Part shown: positions 44,911-53,864 of the stretch, piece after piece
Layout of the letters: every line of letters starts with the position of its first letter
Position numbering within the stretch: position 1 is the first letter of the stretch
Assembly: GCA_021774575.1 (NCBI GenBank)
Contig: JAJFIX010000031.1
Location: 278,264-342,263, forward strand
Direction: 5' to 3'
DNA from: Alphaproteobacteria bacterium
Lineage (GTDB): Bacteria > Pseudomonadota > Alphaproteobacteria > UBA6615
Length of the DNA stretch: 64,000 nt
Translations under genes and position numbers: made by a program
The notes under the pieces: generated by a model
The model's input: the letters and a program-made list of their open reading frames with translations, nothing else
Databases searched by the model: none
Told to the model about the DNA's origin: nothing

Positions 44911-45637
44911 ACTAACTTTTCTCCAGCCAAATTATTTGAAAAAGGACAATCGGACATATCGCCTCCATTATAGGTCTTAGCGGGCCGAAATCCCGCTTCT
45001 TTCATCGTCGCCAATTGTCGCATCTATGATAGAAATTCGGCGATGCGCGCAAAATCAAGCGCAAGAACAATGGCGCTAGACCGGCCTCTACCCTCCTAAA
45101 GTGCCCGTGACGCCCAACACTCGTCGCGGAAAACCCGGCGGAAAACCCGATAGCTAGAACCCCACTAGCGGCCTCATCATGTTGATGTCCCACTCATCAT
45201 CTTGGCGGTATCCATTATCCCTCCAGATCGCTGGCCCGATTATTCCGATTTCCCCATCAATCGGGCTATTTTCCCGCAGGAACGATGGGCCCTGCAGCCC
45301 CCAATAGTCATTGCTCAATGCCATTGTTTATAAACACGGGCAAGAGCATAGACCTTCACGCCAACGAAACGACGAACTATCACCCGGCAAAATTACAACA
45401 CTAGAAGGAAATTTGCCTTGCATGTGGGGTAAAAAGTCGACAAAAATTACCAGCGGCCAATAATTTCGAAATAAATTGACTGTTTGGCCGTCTATCGAGG
45501 TATGCGAACCTCGATCAGAGACGTATTAACTGGGTTGATCTGCTCATGGTTACCCCGGATAAGCGAAATTGCGCCACTGGCCTAAAATTCCAGCATCGCA
45601 GATTTCGAAAAGTTGAATTCTTTTGGGAGGATCTAAG
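44911..45637. other. Long intergenic region upstream of the TAXI-TRAP genes
   Basis: About 730 bases without a convincing gene. One 63-residue minus-strand frame (45002-45193) looks like chance. The region contains an 8-bp inverted repeat at 45494-45515, a TTGACT at 45476-45481, and a GGGAGG ribosome site at 45624-45629. Small RNA genes cannot be excluded. Confidence 0.5.
45494..45515. promoter_or_regulatory. Inverted repeat upstream of the TAXI-TRAP genes
   Basis: ATCGAGGT (45494-45501) and ACCTCGAT (45508-45515) form a perfect 8-bp inverted repeat around 6 bases, about 120 bases before the binding-protein gene and just downstream of a TTGACT box. It may be an operator, for example for the GntR regulator at 51511, but no second copy was found to support this. 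Confidence 0.35.
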
Positions 45638-46654
45638 ATGAAATCGAAGTTATTTGGTGCCATCGTCGCCTGTGCGGCAGTGGCAACTATCGCCGCCAGC
45701 CCCGCTGCGGCTCAAGATCGCATTTTGAAAATTGCAACCTTTGCCCCTGGTTCAGCCCAGTTTATTATTCACAACGCCATTGCTAATGCTGTGAATAACC
45801 ATGTCGACGGCACGTCCATGGAAGTCTCGGCAACGGGTGCCGCAACCCAGCACATGGTTCAGGTCGCCAATGGCGAGATCGATTTTTCCCTGACATCATT
45901 GATTAGCTTGCGGTTGATGAGCGGCCAGCGCGGCCCATTCCAAAACTTAAGCAACGGCGCGGAATTGGCACCTAAGCTGCTCTCTATCATGGCCCATCCG
46001 ATCGGCGCCCGGCATTTTGTCGTTTACGCCGATAGCGGCATTAATAGTTTCGCCGATATTGCCGATAAGAAGGTCTTTCTTGGACCGCCGGCGGGCACGG
46101 CTGTTAGCCAGACCTCGGCAATCATCATGAGCCAAGCCGGTCTTGAGGCAGGCGCCGACTTCGAGCAAATCAGTCTCGGTTGGGGTCCCGCCGTTCAGGC
46201 TTTTCAGGATCGCCAGCTCGACGTCCTCGCTATACCGGGCAATGTACCCGACCCGCGCATTCTCAATATGATCCAAACCAACGATCTACGCCTCTTGTCG
46301 GTCGAAGAAAATGACGCAACGGCCGGAATTTTGCGTAACCCGATTAACTTTCTGACCACGACATCGTCCGCCGATTACGGCTCCGGCATCAAGAATGACG
46401 GCGATATCGTCATGTTCAATGCCGTTGTCAATGTCGCCGTTCGGGCCGATCTTGATGAAGAGACGGTTTACCAGGTTGTCAAAGCATTCTGGGAAAACAT
46501 TGATGACGCCTGGGCCCTGGCGCCTTGGATGGAAGGCAATGTCAATTTAGAGTCTGCCCTCTCCGTCATACCCGGTGGATTGCACCCCGGAGCCGAGCGC
46601 TATTATCGCGAAATTGGGCTCGACATACCCAATGCTTTGCCGATTGGCGGATAA
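45638..46654 (+). CDS. TAXI-type TRAP transporter solute-binding protein
   Basis: Periplasmic binding protein of 338 residues of the TAXI (TRAP-associated extracytoplasmic immunogenic) family. A Sec signal peptide ends near ASPAAAQD (about residue 23). The mature protein opens RILKIATFAPGSAQFIIHNAIANAVN, in parts, and includes NGEIDFSLTSLISL and the FADIADKKVFLGPPAGTAVSQT loop that lines the ligand site. ATG at 45638 has GGGAGG 8 bases upstream. It is the first gene of the transporter unit, followed by a terminator-like hairpin and the fused permease. Confidence 0.94.
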   Translation: MKSKLFGAIVACAAVATIAASPAAAQDRILKIATFAPGSAQFIIHNAIANAVNNHVDGTSMEVSATGAATQHMVQVANGEIDFSLTSLISLRLMSGQRGPFQNLSNGAELAPKLLSIMAHPIGARHFVVYADSGINSFADIADKKVFLGPPAGTAVSQTSAIIMSQAGLEAGADFEQISLGWGPAVQAFQDRQLDVLAIPGNVPDPRILNMIQTNDLRLLSVEENDATAGILRNPINFLTTTSSADYGSGIKNDGDIVMFNAVVNVAVRADLDEETVYQVVKAFWENIDDAWALAPWMEGNVNLESALSVIPGGLHPGAERYYREIGLDIPNALPIGG

Positions 46655-46680
46655 GACCGTTCAACACGAACGTATATTGA

Positions 46681-46722
46681 GAAGGCCGCCGGGGCGTTAC
46701 CCCGGCGGCCTTCTTTTTTTTA
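46681..46722 (+). terminator. Intercistronic intrinsic terminator/attenuator
   Basis: A 14-bp stem (46681-46694 with 46700-46713, 5-base loop) is followed by a T-run. It lies between the binding-protein gene and the permease gene of the same transporter, so it likely reduces permease expression relative to the binding protein. Confidence 0.88.
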
Positions 46723-46759
46723 AGCCACATTCATTTCCCGGTGGGGACCGGTCTAGCCA

Positions 46760-48730
46760 ATGAAGTTATTTGAAACACCCATCCGATGGACCGGCGGATT
46801 ACTGGCACTCGGCGCGGCACTGCTGTTTCTATTTATCGCCGGACCGTTTCCGCTGCTGCGTGATGATTTTGTAAAAATCGGCGCGCTCTCTCTCAGTGTC
46901 GTCATTCTGCTGTTGTCAACGCAGCCTCTCGCGGTCAAACACCCAAAAACATCGGCTGCATGGCGAGGGATTTTCTGGCTGATCGACGCGGGCCTATTGA
47001 TCGCATTTCTCTACGCGACCTGGTGGTTTTTCAAATTCCTAATTTCCTCACGCAATGCGCTCGTTTTTCTGAACCAAGACGATTATATCGTTGGCGCGAT
47101 CGGCATGCTCATCCTGGTTGAAATAGTCCGCCGCTCATACGGGTGGGCCATACCGATTATCGTCGCGATTTTTGTCATTTATCCATTTTTCGGACACAGT
47201 TTTTCGGTACTCGGCCTACAAATTGACTGGCTGCCCGACAGCCTCGACCTCCCCTGGATCTTTCGCTTTAGCGGCTACACAATTGAAAAAATATTTACCG
47301 ATCTTTGGTACAGCTCTTTCGGCGTTTTTGGATCTCTTCTCAGCATCGTCATCACCGTCGTAACCGCGTTCATTATCTTTGGGGCGATCCTTGAAGTCAC
47401 CGGCGGCGTGACAGTTCTTCTCCGGCTGGCCACCGCCGCCACCGGACGCATTCGCGGTGGACCGGCGCATTCGGCAATTGTCGCCAGCGCGCTCTTTGGG
47501 TCGATCAATGGGGCGCCGATTGCCAATGTGACCAGCACCGGTGTCTTCACCATTCCGTTGATCCGCAGCATCGGGTTTTCCGGCGCCTTTGCCGGCGGCG
47601 TCGAAGCAGCCGCGTCAACCGCCGGACAATTCACCCCACCGGTCATGGCCACGGTCGCCTTCCTGGTCGCCGGCAACGCCGGTGTCCCCTATACGACCGT
47701 GGCGCTGGCGGCGGTCATTCCGGCGCTACTCTATTACGCGGTTCTATTCTCGTCCGTATATACCGAAGCGGTGAGACTTGGCATCGGTCCGTCCAAAGAG
47801 AGAGTGCGGCTAAATCTTGACGATGCCCTTCAATCGCTTACCGTACTCGCACCGGTGGTGGCCGTTGTCGGATTTTTGCTGGCTGGGTTCACCGCCGGGC
47901 GTGCCGGGTTTTGGGCAGTCGTCACGGCTATTCTGTCGGGATTATTTGTAAAAATCGTTTTTACGCTACGCGGGAACCACGACGCCCAGTTGCGTCTCTT
48001 TCCCGCTCAAATATTAGGGGCGCTGATAAAAGGAGGAAATCAAAGCGCGCAGATTATCGTCCTGATCGGTGCGATCGGCATTATCATCGGCGTAAATAAC
48101 CTAACCGGCCTCGGCCTAAGGTTTGCTGCCGAAGTTGTACAGTTTTCCGGTGGAAGTATTTTTATCCCGTTTCTGTTGACGATGTTTGCGGCAATTTTTC
48201 TTGGCATGGGACTGCCCACAGTCGCCGCCTATTCAATTGTCACCGTCGTCATGGGGCCAACCATTGAAACCATCGGCGTGCCGGCTTTGTCGGCCTATAT
48301 GTTTATCCTATATTTCGCCGTACTGGCGAACATCACCCCACCGGTGGCCATCGCATCTTACGCCGCCGCTCCATTGGCCAAGGCCAACCCGCTGGCGACT
48401 TCCATGCAAGCGGTCCGCATCGCTCTTGTCGGTTTTCTCATCCCGTTTATCTGGATCTATTATCCATCGATATTGCTGGTGGTCGGATTTAGCTGGCAGG
48501 AATTCATTTGGATACTTGCGCGGATGCCCCTTGCCATCTGGCTGTTCTCGACAGCACTTTCGGGTGTAGAGCAGCGTCCCTTGTCCCTGCTGGAACGCCT
48601 GGCGCGACCGGTCCTGGCTTTTGCCACGCTGTTTGCTCCGCCGGCCGCCCAGATGGCATGTTTCGTCATCGGTGCGGGCATGGTTGGTCGCCACTATATC
48701 GGGCGGTCAAAGGCTCATCACACGCCATGA
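46760..48730 (+). CDS. TRAP transporter fused permease (4TM + 12TM)
   Basis: Inner-membrane permease of 656 residues, the fused DctQ-DctM form typical of TAXI-TRAP systems, which use an ion gradient rather than ATP. About four membrane segments near the N-terminus (residues 1-150) are followed by the large DctM-like domain with GGPAHSAIVASALFGSINGAPIANV and TGVFTIPLIRS, then VEAAASTAGQFTPPVM and, near the C-terminus, FLGMGLPTVAAYSI and LANITPPVAIASYAAA. It is translationally coupled (ATGA) to the alpha/beta hydrolase that follows. Confidence 0.95.
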   Translation: MKLFETPIRWTGGLLALGAALLFLFIAGPFPLLRDDFVKIGALSLSVVILLLSTQPLAVKHPKTSAAWRGIFWLIDAGLLIAFLYATWWFFKFLISSRNALVFLNQDDYIVGAIGMLILVEIVRRSYGWAIPIIVAIFVIYPFFGHSFSVLGLQIDWLPDSLDLPWIFRFSGYTIEKIFTDLWYSSFGVFGSLLSIVITVVTAFIIFGAILEVTGGVTVLLRLATAATGRIRGGPAHSAIVASALFGSINGAPIANVTSTGVFTIPLIRSIGFSGAFAGGVEAAASTAGQFTPPVMATVAFLVAGNAGVPYTTVALAAVIPALLYYAVLFSSVYTEAVRLGIGPSKERVRLNLDDALQSLTVLAPVVAVVGFLLAGFTAGRAGFWAVVTAILSGLFVKIVFTLRGNHDAQLRLFPAQILGALIKGGNQSAQIIVLIGAIGIIIGVNNLTGLGLRFAAEVVQFSGGSIFIPFLLTMFAAIFLGMGLPTVAAYSIVTVVMGPTIETIGVPALSAYMFILYFAVLANITPPVAIASYAAAPLAKANPLATSMQAVRIALVGFLIPFIWIYYPSILLVVGFSWQEFIWILARMPLAIWLFSTALSGVEQRPLSLLERLARPVLAFATLFAPPAAQMACFVIGAGMVGRHYIGRSKAHHTP

Positions 48731-49617
48731 ATTACGGCCAGGCGAACGTCGACGGAGAAACCGAACAAATTGGCGCTGTCGAGGGAACACACCATTTTTC
48801 GGCAGCGGGTGGCCCCCATGGCCCCATTCGCTGGCACTATGTGACCGCCGGGCCGGATGATGGCGAGGCAATTGTGTTTTTACACGGCAATGGCGAATCT
48901 TGGCATTCCTGGCATCAGCAAATCAGCCATTTTGGCTCTCGTTATAAAATCGTCGCCATTGATATCAAAGGCTACGGCCAATCGGACAAAAGCGACGGTA
49001 ATTGGCATTGGGAAAATGTCGCCGAAGAAGCGCTGGCGCTGTTTGACCAGTTGGGGCTGACACAATTCAACATCGTCGCCCATGATCGCGGGGCCGTGCT
49101 CGCCGATTATCTTGCGGGAAACCACCCGGAGCGCGTCATAAAATATGTGCGCATGTCTCAACTCGTGCATATCTGGGAACCGGACCGCTCGCCCCAGGCC
49201 AATCTCTTTGCCGACCCGGAAAAGGGTTCTGAAATTTTCCGAAACTTTTACGCCATGCGGCAATCTAAAATGCTGAAAAAACCAATCAGTGACGCGCGCC
49301 GAGACCGGTTGATCAGAGAATTTTCCTATCCCGGAATTGCTGAGGCGCTCCCCCGCTACTTTCAAGCATCAAGTTTTGCCGAGCATATAGAAGACCGGGT
49401 CACCCGGCTGTTAGAGCAGATGAACTTTCCGGTGCTACTGCTCTATGGCGACGACGACAAGGGGCAACCGGTCCATTACTACGCCGACCCGAAAAGTCCC
49501 GCCGCCGATCAATTTCCAGACGCGCGTCTGGAATGGATTGTCGGCGGCGGCCACTTTATTACCATCGATGAGCCCGAAGAAATCACCCGGCGCATCGACC
49601 GTTTCCTTGCCGAGTGA
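48727..49617 (+). CDS. Alpha/beta hydrolase with Asp nucleophile motif (dehalogenase/epoxide hydrolase-like)
   Basis: Hydrolase of 296 residues without signal peptide. The oxyanion motif HGNGESWHSW and the catalytic His in GGGHFITID fit the fold. The nucleophile elbow reads VAHDRGAV, so the residue normally Ser in esterases is Asp120. Asp there is typical of haloalkane or haloacetate dehalogenases and soluble epoxide hydrolases, which form an ester intermediate. The region after it (DYLAGNHPERV) matches that group. It overlaps the TRAP permease by ATGA, so the imported compound may be its substrate. The substrate itself cannot be predicted. Confidence 0.88.
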   Translation: MNYGQANVDGETEQIGAVEGTHHFSAAGGPHGPIRWHYVTAGPDDGEAIVFLHGNGESWHSWHQQISHFGSRYKIVAIDIKGYGQSDKSDGNWHWENVAEEALALFDQLGLTQFNIVAHDRGAVLADYLAGNHPERVIKYVRMSQLVHIWEPDRSPQANLFADPEKGSEIFRNFYAMRQSKMLKKPISDARRDRLIREFSYPGIAEALPRYFQASSFAEHIEDRVTRLLEQMNFPVLLLYGDDDKGQPVHYYADPKSPAADQFPDARLEWIVGGGHFITIDEPEEITRRIDRFLAE

Positions 49618-49620
49618 GAT

Positions 49621-51228
49621 CTAGGCCTGGAACTGAGCCAGCCCGGCCGTATCTTCCATGCGTAATCGCTCGCGCATCATCCGCTCCATGAGTTCGGCCT
49701 TGATAGTCGCGGCCCCAGGGTCACGCCATAAGTTATTGAGTTCGCCCGGATCCTCCTGGCGGTCATACAATTCGCCAAGCTCTTCCCCATCAATGATGGT
49801 CAATCGATAGCGCTCAGTAATATGGCTGCGCAGACGCATTTGATGGTCAATGCCGATATGTGACCCCAGCGCATCCTCCTCGATCGCCACCCCGTCCCGG
49901 GCCAAACTTTTGCCGGTCCGCGCTGCATCGACGAGATCAAGCCCTTGGATGCCGTTATAGGCAGCCAGTCCGGCGCGCCCCAGAATTGAATGACCGATAT
50001 CGATGATCCCACCAAGTTCGTCGGATCGACCCGAAACCGGCTGCATTGGGTCTGAGTAAATGAACGGCACCCGGATGACACTCTCATAATGCAGGCCGGT
50101 TTTGAGCATCAAACTATGGTCTCCGAGAAAATCGCCGTGGTCGGAAGTAAACATGATCACCGTATCATCATCCAGCCCAAGCTCTTTCAACTTGGCGAGA
50201 ATGCGGCCGATGCCATCATCAACCATGGAAATCATTCCATAGGTCAGCGCATGAATTTCCCGCGCCTCGCGCTCGCCGCACATGAAGGGATAGACATGGT
50301 CCATGCGCCCGCTACCATCGACAAATTGCTGGCGGAGATGACGCATCAAGGCGGTTTCGTCATTTCCCTCTTTGCCGAAATTTTCCGGCAAGGTCATTTT
50401 GTCGGGGTCATACATTCCCCAATATTTACCCGGCGGGGTAAACGGATGATGTGGATCGGGATAGGAGCAATAGAGAAAGAATGGATCATCACTATCATCT
50501 TGCCCCTGGCCCAACCCGTCGAGATATTCGAGGGCCATCTCGGTGACATAAGAAGTAGGATAATGCTCCTCGGGAATTGAGGTATGCCATGCCTGGGGCG
50601 CCACCCAGCCTTCCGTCGGTTGGGCATTTTTCGGGCCGCGCAAACTCATATGGTCTTCGTGCCGCTCTTTCAGCCAGCCGGTATAATGTCCCTGCACCAT
50701 ATCGCCATGGCCATTGGCAAATCTCACATGGTCAAAACCGTAAAACGGCATATGGTGCATGTCCCGGTTCGGGTTTTTGCCCCAAAGCGGATTTTTCTCC
50801 ATATCGTAGGCGTCGCCGCGCAACATTTTTTTTGCGTCACTCAAATCTTCGGGCGGCGGATCGCCAGCCTCGGGCACCCACTGAGGCGGATTAATCGGGT
50901 GCATGGTCATATTCTGGATATGAGATTTGCCGATATGGGCCGTTCGATAACCGGCAGCCCGCAAAAGATCGACATATGTCGTCGCCTCAACCGACAACGG
51001 CAAACCGTTATGGCGGACCCCGTTGGCCGATGGCGTTCGTCCGGTCATTAGCGTGGCTCGGCTCGGCATGCAGCTCGGCGTGGTCACATAAAATTTGTCG
51101 AAACTCATGCCGTTGGCGGCGATGCTATCGATATTGGGGGTATTTACCTCGGTATTGCCATAACAACCGAGATGATCGGCGCGTTGCTGATCGGTGATAA
51201 ATAACAAAAAATTCGGACGTTTCGCCAT
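49621..51228 (-). CDS. Sulfatase (formylglycine type)
   Basis: Alkaline-phosphatase superfamily hydrolase of 535 residues. The N-terminus NFLLFITDQQRADHLGCYGN carries the first metal ligands. The signature CMPSRATLMTGR has Cys53 in the C-x-P-S-R context, so it should be converted to formylglycine by a separate maturase. A second metal site is in MFTSDHGDFLGDH. There is no signal peptide, so the enzyme is probably cytoplasmic; choline- or aryl-sulfatases and phosphonate monoester hydrolases share this look. ATG at 51228 follows GAGGGA; the open frame to 51420 lacks a ribosome site. It is convergent with the alpha/beta hydrolase (3-base gap). Confidence 0.93.
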   Translation of the reverse strand: MAKRPNFLLFITDQQRADHLGCYGNTEVNTPNIDSIAANGMSFDKFYVTTPSCMPSRATLMTGRTPSANGVRHNGLPLSVEATTYVDLLRAAGYRTAHIGKSHIQNMTMHPINPPQWVPEAGDPPPEDLSDAKKMLRGDAYDMEKNPLWGKNPNRDMHHMPFYGFDHVRFANGHGDMVQGHYTGWLKERHEDHMSLRGPKNAQPTEGWVAPQAWHTSIPEEHYPTSYVTEMALEYLDGLGQGQDDSDDPFFLYCSYPDPHHPFTPPGKYWGMYDPDKMTLPENFGKEGNDETALMRHLRQQFVDGSGRMDHVYPFMCGEREAREIHALTYGMISMVDDGIGRILAKLKELGLDDDTVIMFTSDHGDFLGDHSLMLKTGLHYESVIRVPFIYSDPMQPVSGRSDELGGIIDIGHSILGRAGLAAYNGIQGLDLVDAARTGKSLARDGVAIEEDALGSHIGIDHQMRLRSHITERYRLTIIDGEELGELYDRQEDPGELNNLWRDPGAATIKAELMERMMRERLRMEDTAGLAQFQA

Positions 51229-51510
51229 AATTCCCTCTATGTTCCCTCGATGTTTTCTCGATTGCCAAAAACTAAAACGGCGATTACTCGCCTCAAATTG
51301 ACCTAGCAGCCGAAGTTGAGCCGCCAAATTTATCGATATACCATAAAGGCTCGCCAAATATTCTGGAATATAGCGATCGGCGGCTTTTTTTCGAAATTTC
51401 TTGAAATGGGCGCCGATCAACGAAACATTGAGGTGACGCGCAACTCGGTGTATTTATCAACTTAATTCGGTCGGCATATACTTTGTGAAGCAAATCATTG
51501 ATAGCCAAAA

Positions 51511-52257
51511 TTGGAAATGGTCATGACGATAGCCAAAGACGGGATGGGCGACGAAATGTCGAATGCCCCTAGCGACGGTGTATTAACGTCGAGCGGCACG
51601 ATGGCCTCAATTGTCTATACCCGGATGCGCAGCGATATTCTGTCGGGTGATTTGGGCCCAGGGGCACGTCTACGGGCGGAGTTTTTGCGTCAGCGTTATG
51701 CGGTTGGCAATAGCCCAGTGCGCGAGGCTCTCAACCGGCTATCTTCCGATGGGCTGGTGGTGCGGGAAGACCAAAAGGGTTTCCGGGTTTCCGCCGTTTC
51801 CAAAGACGATATGCTTGAACTCGCCAAAACCCGCAGTTGGATTGAAAACATCGCCCTCACCCAGTCGATTGCCCACGGCGATGTCGAGTGGGAAGAGGCT
51901 CTTGTCCTCGCCTTCCATCGCCTCAGCCGGGCGATCCGAAATTCCGACGCCACCGATTACGCCCAGGATGCGAATTGGGAGCAATGCCATCGCGCTTTTC
52001 ACATGGCGTTAATCGGCGCTTGCGGGTCGCGCTGGCTGCTTAATTTCGCCCAGCAACTTTATGATCAATCCGACCGTTATTGGAAACTTGCCGGCATCAA
52101 AAATACCGACCCGGGAAATGATATCGAGGAACATAGAGCAATCATGGAGGCTGCCATCGACCGCCGGTCCGATGATACAGTCGCGTTGCTGCAAAATCAT
52201 TGCCAGAAAGTCGCCGACCTCGTCCTCTCGTCTAAATCAAGCGCGTTCAAAGATTAA
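51511..52257 (+). CDS. GntR family transcriptional regulator (FCD subfamily)
   Basis: DNA-binding regulator of 248 residues. The winged helix at about residues 31-100 reads IVYTRMRSDILSGDLGPGARL then SPVREALNRLSSDGLVVRE, the standard GntR recognition region. The C-terminal FCD helical domain (about 105-235) contains the metal/ligand His residues in CHRAFHMALIGACGS and EEHRAIMEAAI. FCD regulators usually sense an organic acid and repress adjacent catabolic genes. It lies between the sulfatase (divergent) and OsmC genes, so it probably controls this cluster. ATG at 51511 is used; an in-frame ATG at 51523 (MTIAKDG) is also possible. Confidence 0.93.
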   Translation: MEMVMTIAKDGMGDEMSNAPSDGVLTSSGTMASIVYTRMRSDILSGDLGPGARLRAEFLRQRYAVGNSPVREALNRLSSDGLVVREDQKGFRVSAVSKDDMLELAKTRSWIENIALTQSIAHGDVEWEEALVLAFHRLSRAIRNSDATDYAQDANWEQCHRAFHMALIGACGSRWLLNFAQQLYDQSDRYWKLAGIKNTDPGNDIEEHRAIMEAAIDRRSDDTVALLQNHCQKVADLVLSSKSSAFKD

Positions 52258-52277
52258 TCGCGCCCATGGTTTAAACT

Positions 52278-52739
52278 TTAAGGCCGAGTAACGGTCCAAT
52301 TTTCGACGATATTGGTTCCGGCCGCGCGAAATACCGTTGCCACGGCGCAGAAGCGTTGGAGTTCCGATCTAATGGTCGCCATTTCTTCGTCGCTGGCACG
52401 GGTGGTCACGGCAATATTGAGAATAATTTTTGGAAACGGCACCGCAACGTCGGTATTGAGATTAACCCCGCGCTGATCGAGGGTCGCCTCCAACTCAATG
52501 GACATTTCATCGAATGTGACCCCAATTTTTTTGGCGATTTTTTGCGAAATCACACTGGTGCAGCCGATGAGCGCCCCCAGCATAGCTTCGGTTGGCGCCG
52601 GTCCCATATTAGTGCCGCCCCGTTGGGCCGGCTCATCTATGACATATTCGACATCGCGCACGGATATATCGATAAGGGTCGCGGTTTTCGCGACACCGGT
52701 CATCTGCCGTGGCACAAATTGCTTAAGGGTAACTTTCAC
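52278..52739 (-). CDS. OsmC family peroxide-reductase-like protein
   Basis: OsmC/Ohr-fold protein of 153 residues. The two conserved cysteines are present: IGCTSVISQKIAKK and LQRFCAVATVF. OsmC/Ohr proteins use this pair to reduce organic hydroperoxides; the TNMGPAPTEAMLGAL stretch just before the first Cys is typical of the YhfA/OsmC branch. It is convergent with the GntR gene (20-base gap) and follows the deiodinase-like gene on the same strand, past a terminator. Confidence 0.9.
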   Translation of the reverse strand: MKVTLKQFVPRQMTGVAKTATLIDISVRDVEYVIDEPAQRGGTNMGPAPTEAMLGALIGCTSVISQKIAKKIGVTFDEMSIELEATLDQRGVNLNTDVAVPFPKIILNIAVTTRASDEEMATIRSELQRFCAVATVFRAAGTNIVENWTVTRP

Positions 52740-52754
52740 GCCTCCCCTCCATCA

Positions 52755-52790
52755 TAAAAAAACCCAGGCCAGCCGGGGCCAACCTGGGTT
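52755..52790 (-). terminator. Intrinsic terminator after the deiodinase-like gene
   Basis: On the minus strand an 8-bp outer stem (52783-52790 with 52761-52768), with an inner GGCC pair, is followed by a T-run (the A-run at 52756-52762 on the plus strand). It separates the redoxin and OsmC transcripts. Confidence 0.75.
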
Positions 52791-52812
52791 CACGATATCT
52801 TTGATACCAACG

Positions 52813-53544
52813 TTATTTGCTCGGTTGTTGCTTGAACTTACCGTGCTCGCGATAATAATCATCGACCAGCTTATGTCGTTTGGCCAGTTGCGGCCCCGCC
52901 TTGACAAAATCCCACAAAGCAACAAATCCGCCGGTCCACATCGTCCGCAAGGCCGTATACATGCCCCGGCTGGCTTTCAAACTATGAACGTCGGCGTTCT
53001 CGACCGTATGAAAATTATCCCGATCGGACAGAGCTTCACGAATTCCGTCGACGGTCGTCCAGTTACAACGGTAATGGATTACGCCGTCCGGCCGCACGAT
53101 ATAGCATGTGTTGGGCATCGCGCCGTGCGCCAGATGATAGCCGCCGTTGATACTATCCACGAGAACCTTGCGCGATTCCTGATAACGCGGTGCCACCAGC
53201 TTGGCAGCCGCCATCTTTTCATCAATGGAGCGATGCTGGTGCAATCGCTCGCCGGGATGCGCCTCGCGAACATAGATCAGCAAAAATTCCACATCGGGAA
53301 AATCAGCGATCACTTCTTTCATATCGGGTATGTTTTTTGAATACATCGAGCAGGTGGATGACCCGGTTTCCAAAACCACCCATTTACCGCGAAAATCGGA
53401 TAATTTGACGTCATTTCCCTGCAGGTCGGTAAAGGTATAATCCTTGACCTCCTCACCTGCCGCCGGGCCGACAAAAACGTCCCAGTCATACTGCTTCACC
53501 TTGAAGCGCGGCGCGTTATATATCATTTTCGGTTTGTCAGCCAT
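52813..53544 (-). CDS. Deiodinase-like redoxin with active-site Cys
   Basis: Thioredoxin-fold protein of 243 residues that resembles the bacterial relatives of iodothyronine deiodinase. The segment LETGSSTCSMYSKNIPDM (Cys65) occupies the place of the selenocysteine site, and FLLIYVREAHPGER is the deiodinase-family signature. The Cys codon is TGC, not TGA, so no selenocysteine is needed. An N-terminal domain of about 45 residues and a C-terminal helical tail of about 70 residues flank the core. ATG at 53544 is chosen; the frame opens at 53592. A role in thiol-based reductive dehalogenation or in peroxide reduction is possible; the reaction is unknown. Confidence 0.82.
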   Translation of the reverse strand: MADKPKMIYNAPRFKVKQYDWDVFVGPAAGEEVKDYTFTDLQGNDVKLSDFRGKWVVLETGSSTCSMYSKNIPDMKEVIADFPDVEFLLIYVREAHPGERLHQHRSIDEKMAAAKLVAPRYQESRKVLVDSINGGYHLAHGAMPNTCYIVRPDGVIHYRCNWTTVDGIREALSDRDNFHTVENADVHSLKASRGMYTALRTMWTGGFVALWDFVKAGPQLAKRHKLVDDYYREHGKFKQQPSK

Positions 53545-53864
53545 GTCTTCAATCCCAAAGTTATTGAGTTGCACAAAAACCCGCCAGCTCACTATGTTGA
53601 CGGCTTGCGGAACTCCAATTCAAATGCGAAACACTGCGTGCAAACGCAACACGACTCCTATCAGTTATATGTGATCAGGCAAATTGATTTGTCAATATCA
53701 TCGATATTTCTTTGGCGACGCTAAAAATTTCGACAATTTCTGCTGCAAGTGCCTATAATCGACAGCAAGCAATATATGGGTTACAGAACAAGGCCGAAAG
53801 CCGGATTTTTTTCGGGTGTTTTCGGACGATGTACCGACTCCCCCTTAATCTTCGCGAGGAAAGA
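53545..53864. other. Divergent intergenic region upstream of the redoxin and YciI-like genes
   Basis: No gene. An inverted repeat ATTGA-TTTG-TCAAT lies at 53683-53696 in an A/T-rich part, a possible operator for the cluster regulator. A GAGGAAAG ribosome site precedes the right-hand gene. Confidence 0.4.
53683..53696. promoter_or_regulatory. Short inverted repeat, candidate operator
   Basis: ATTGA (53683-53687) and TCAAT (53692-53696) are separated by 4 bases in the divergent promoter region. GntR/FCD proteins bind short inverted repeats of this size, but without further copies the link to the regulator at 51511 is speculative. Confidence 0.3.

Noticed and set aside
45002-45193. Possible 63-residue protein in the long gap
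   Set aside because: No ribosome site, atypical composition and no recognised motif; kept only as a remark in the gap entry.
53346-53356. Selenocysteine at the deiodinase-like active site
   Set aside because: The codon is TGC (Cys), and no SECIS-like need arises.
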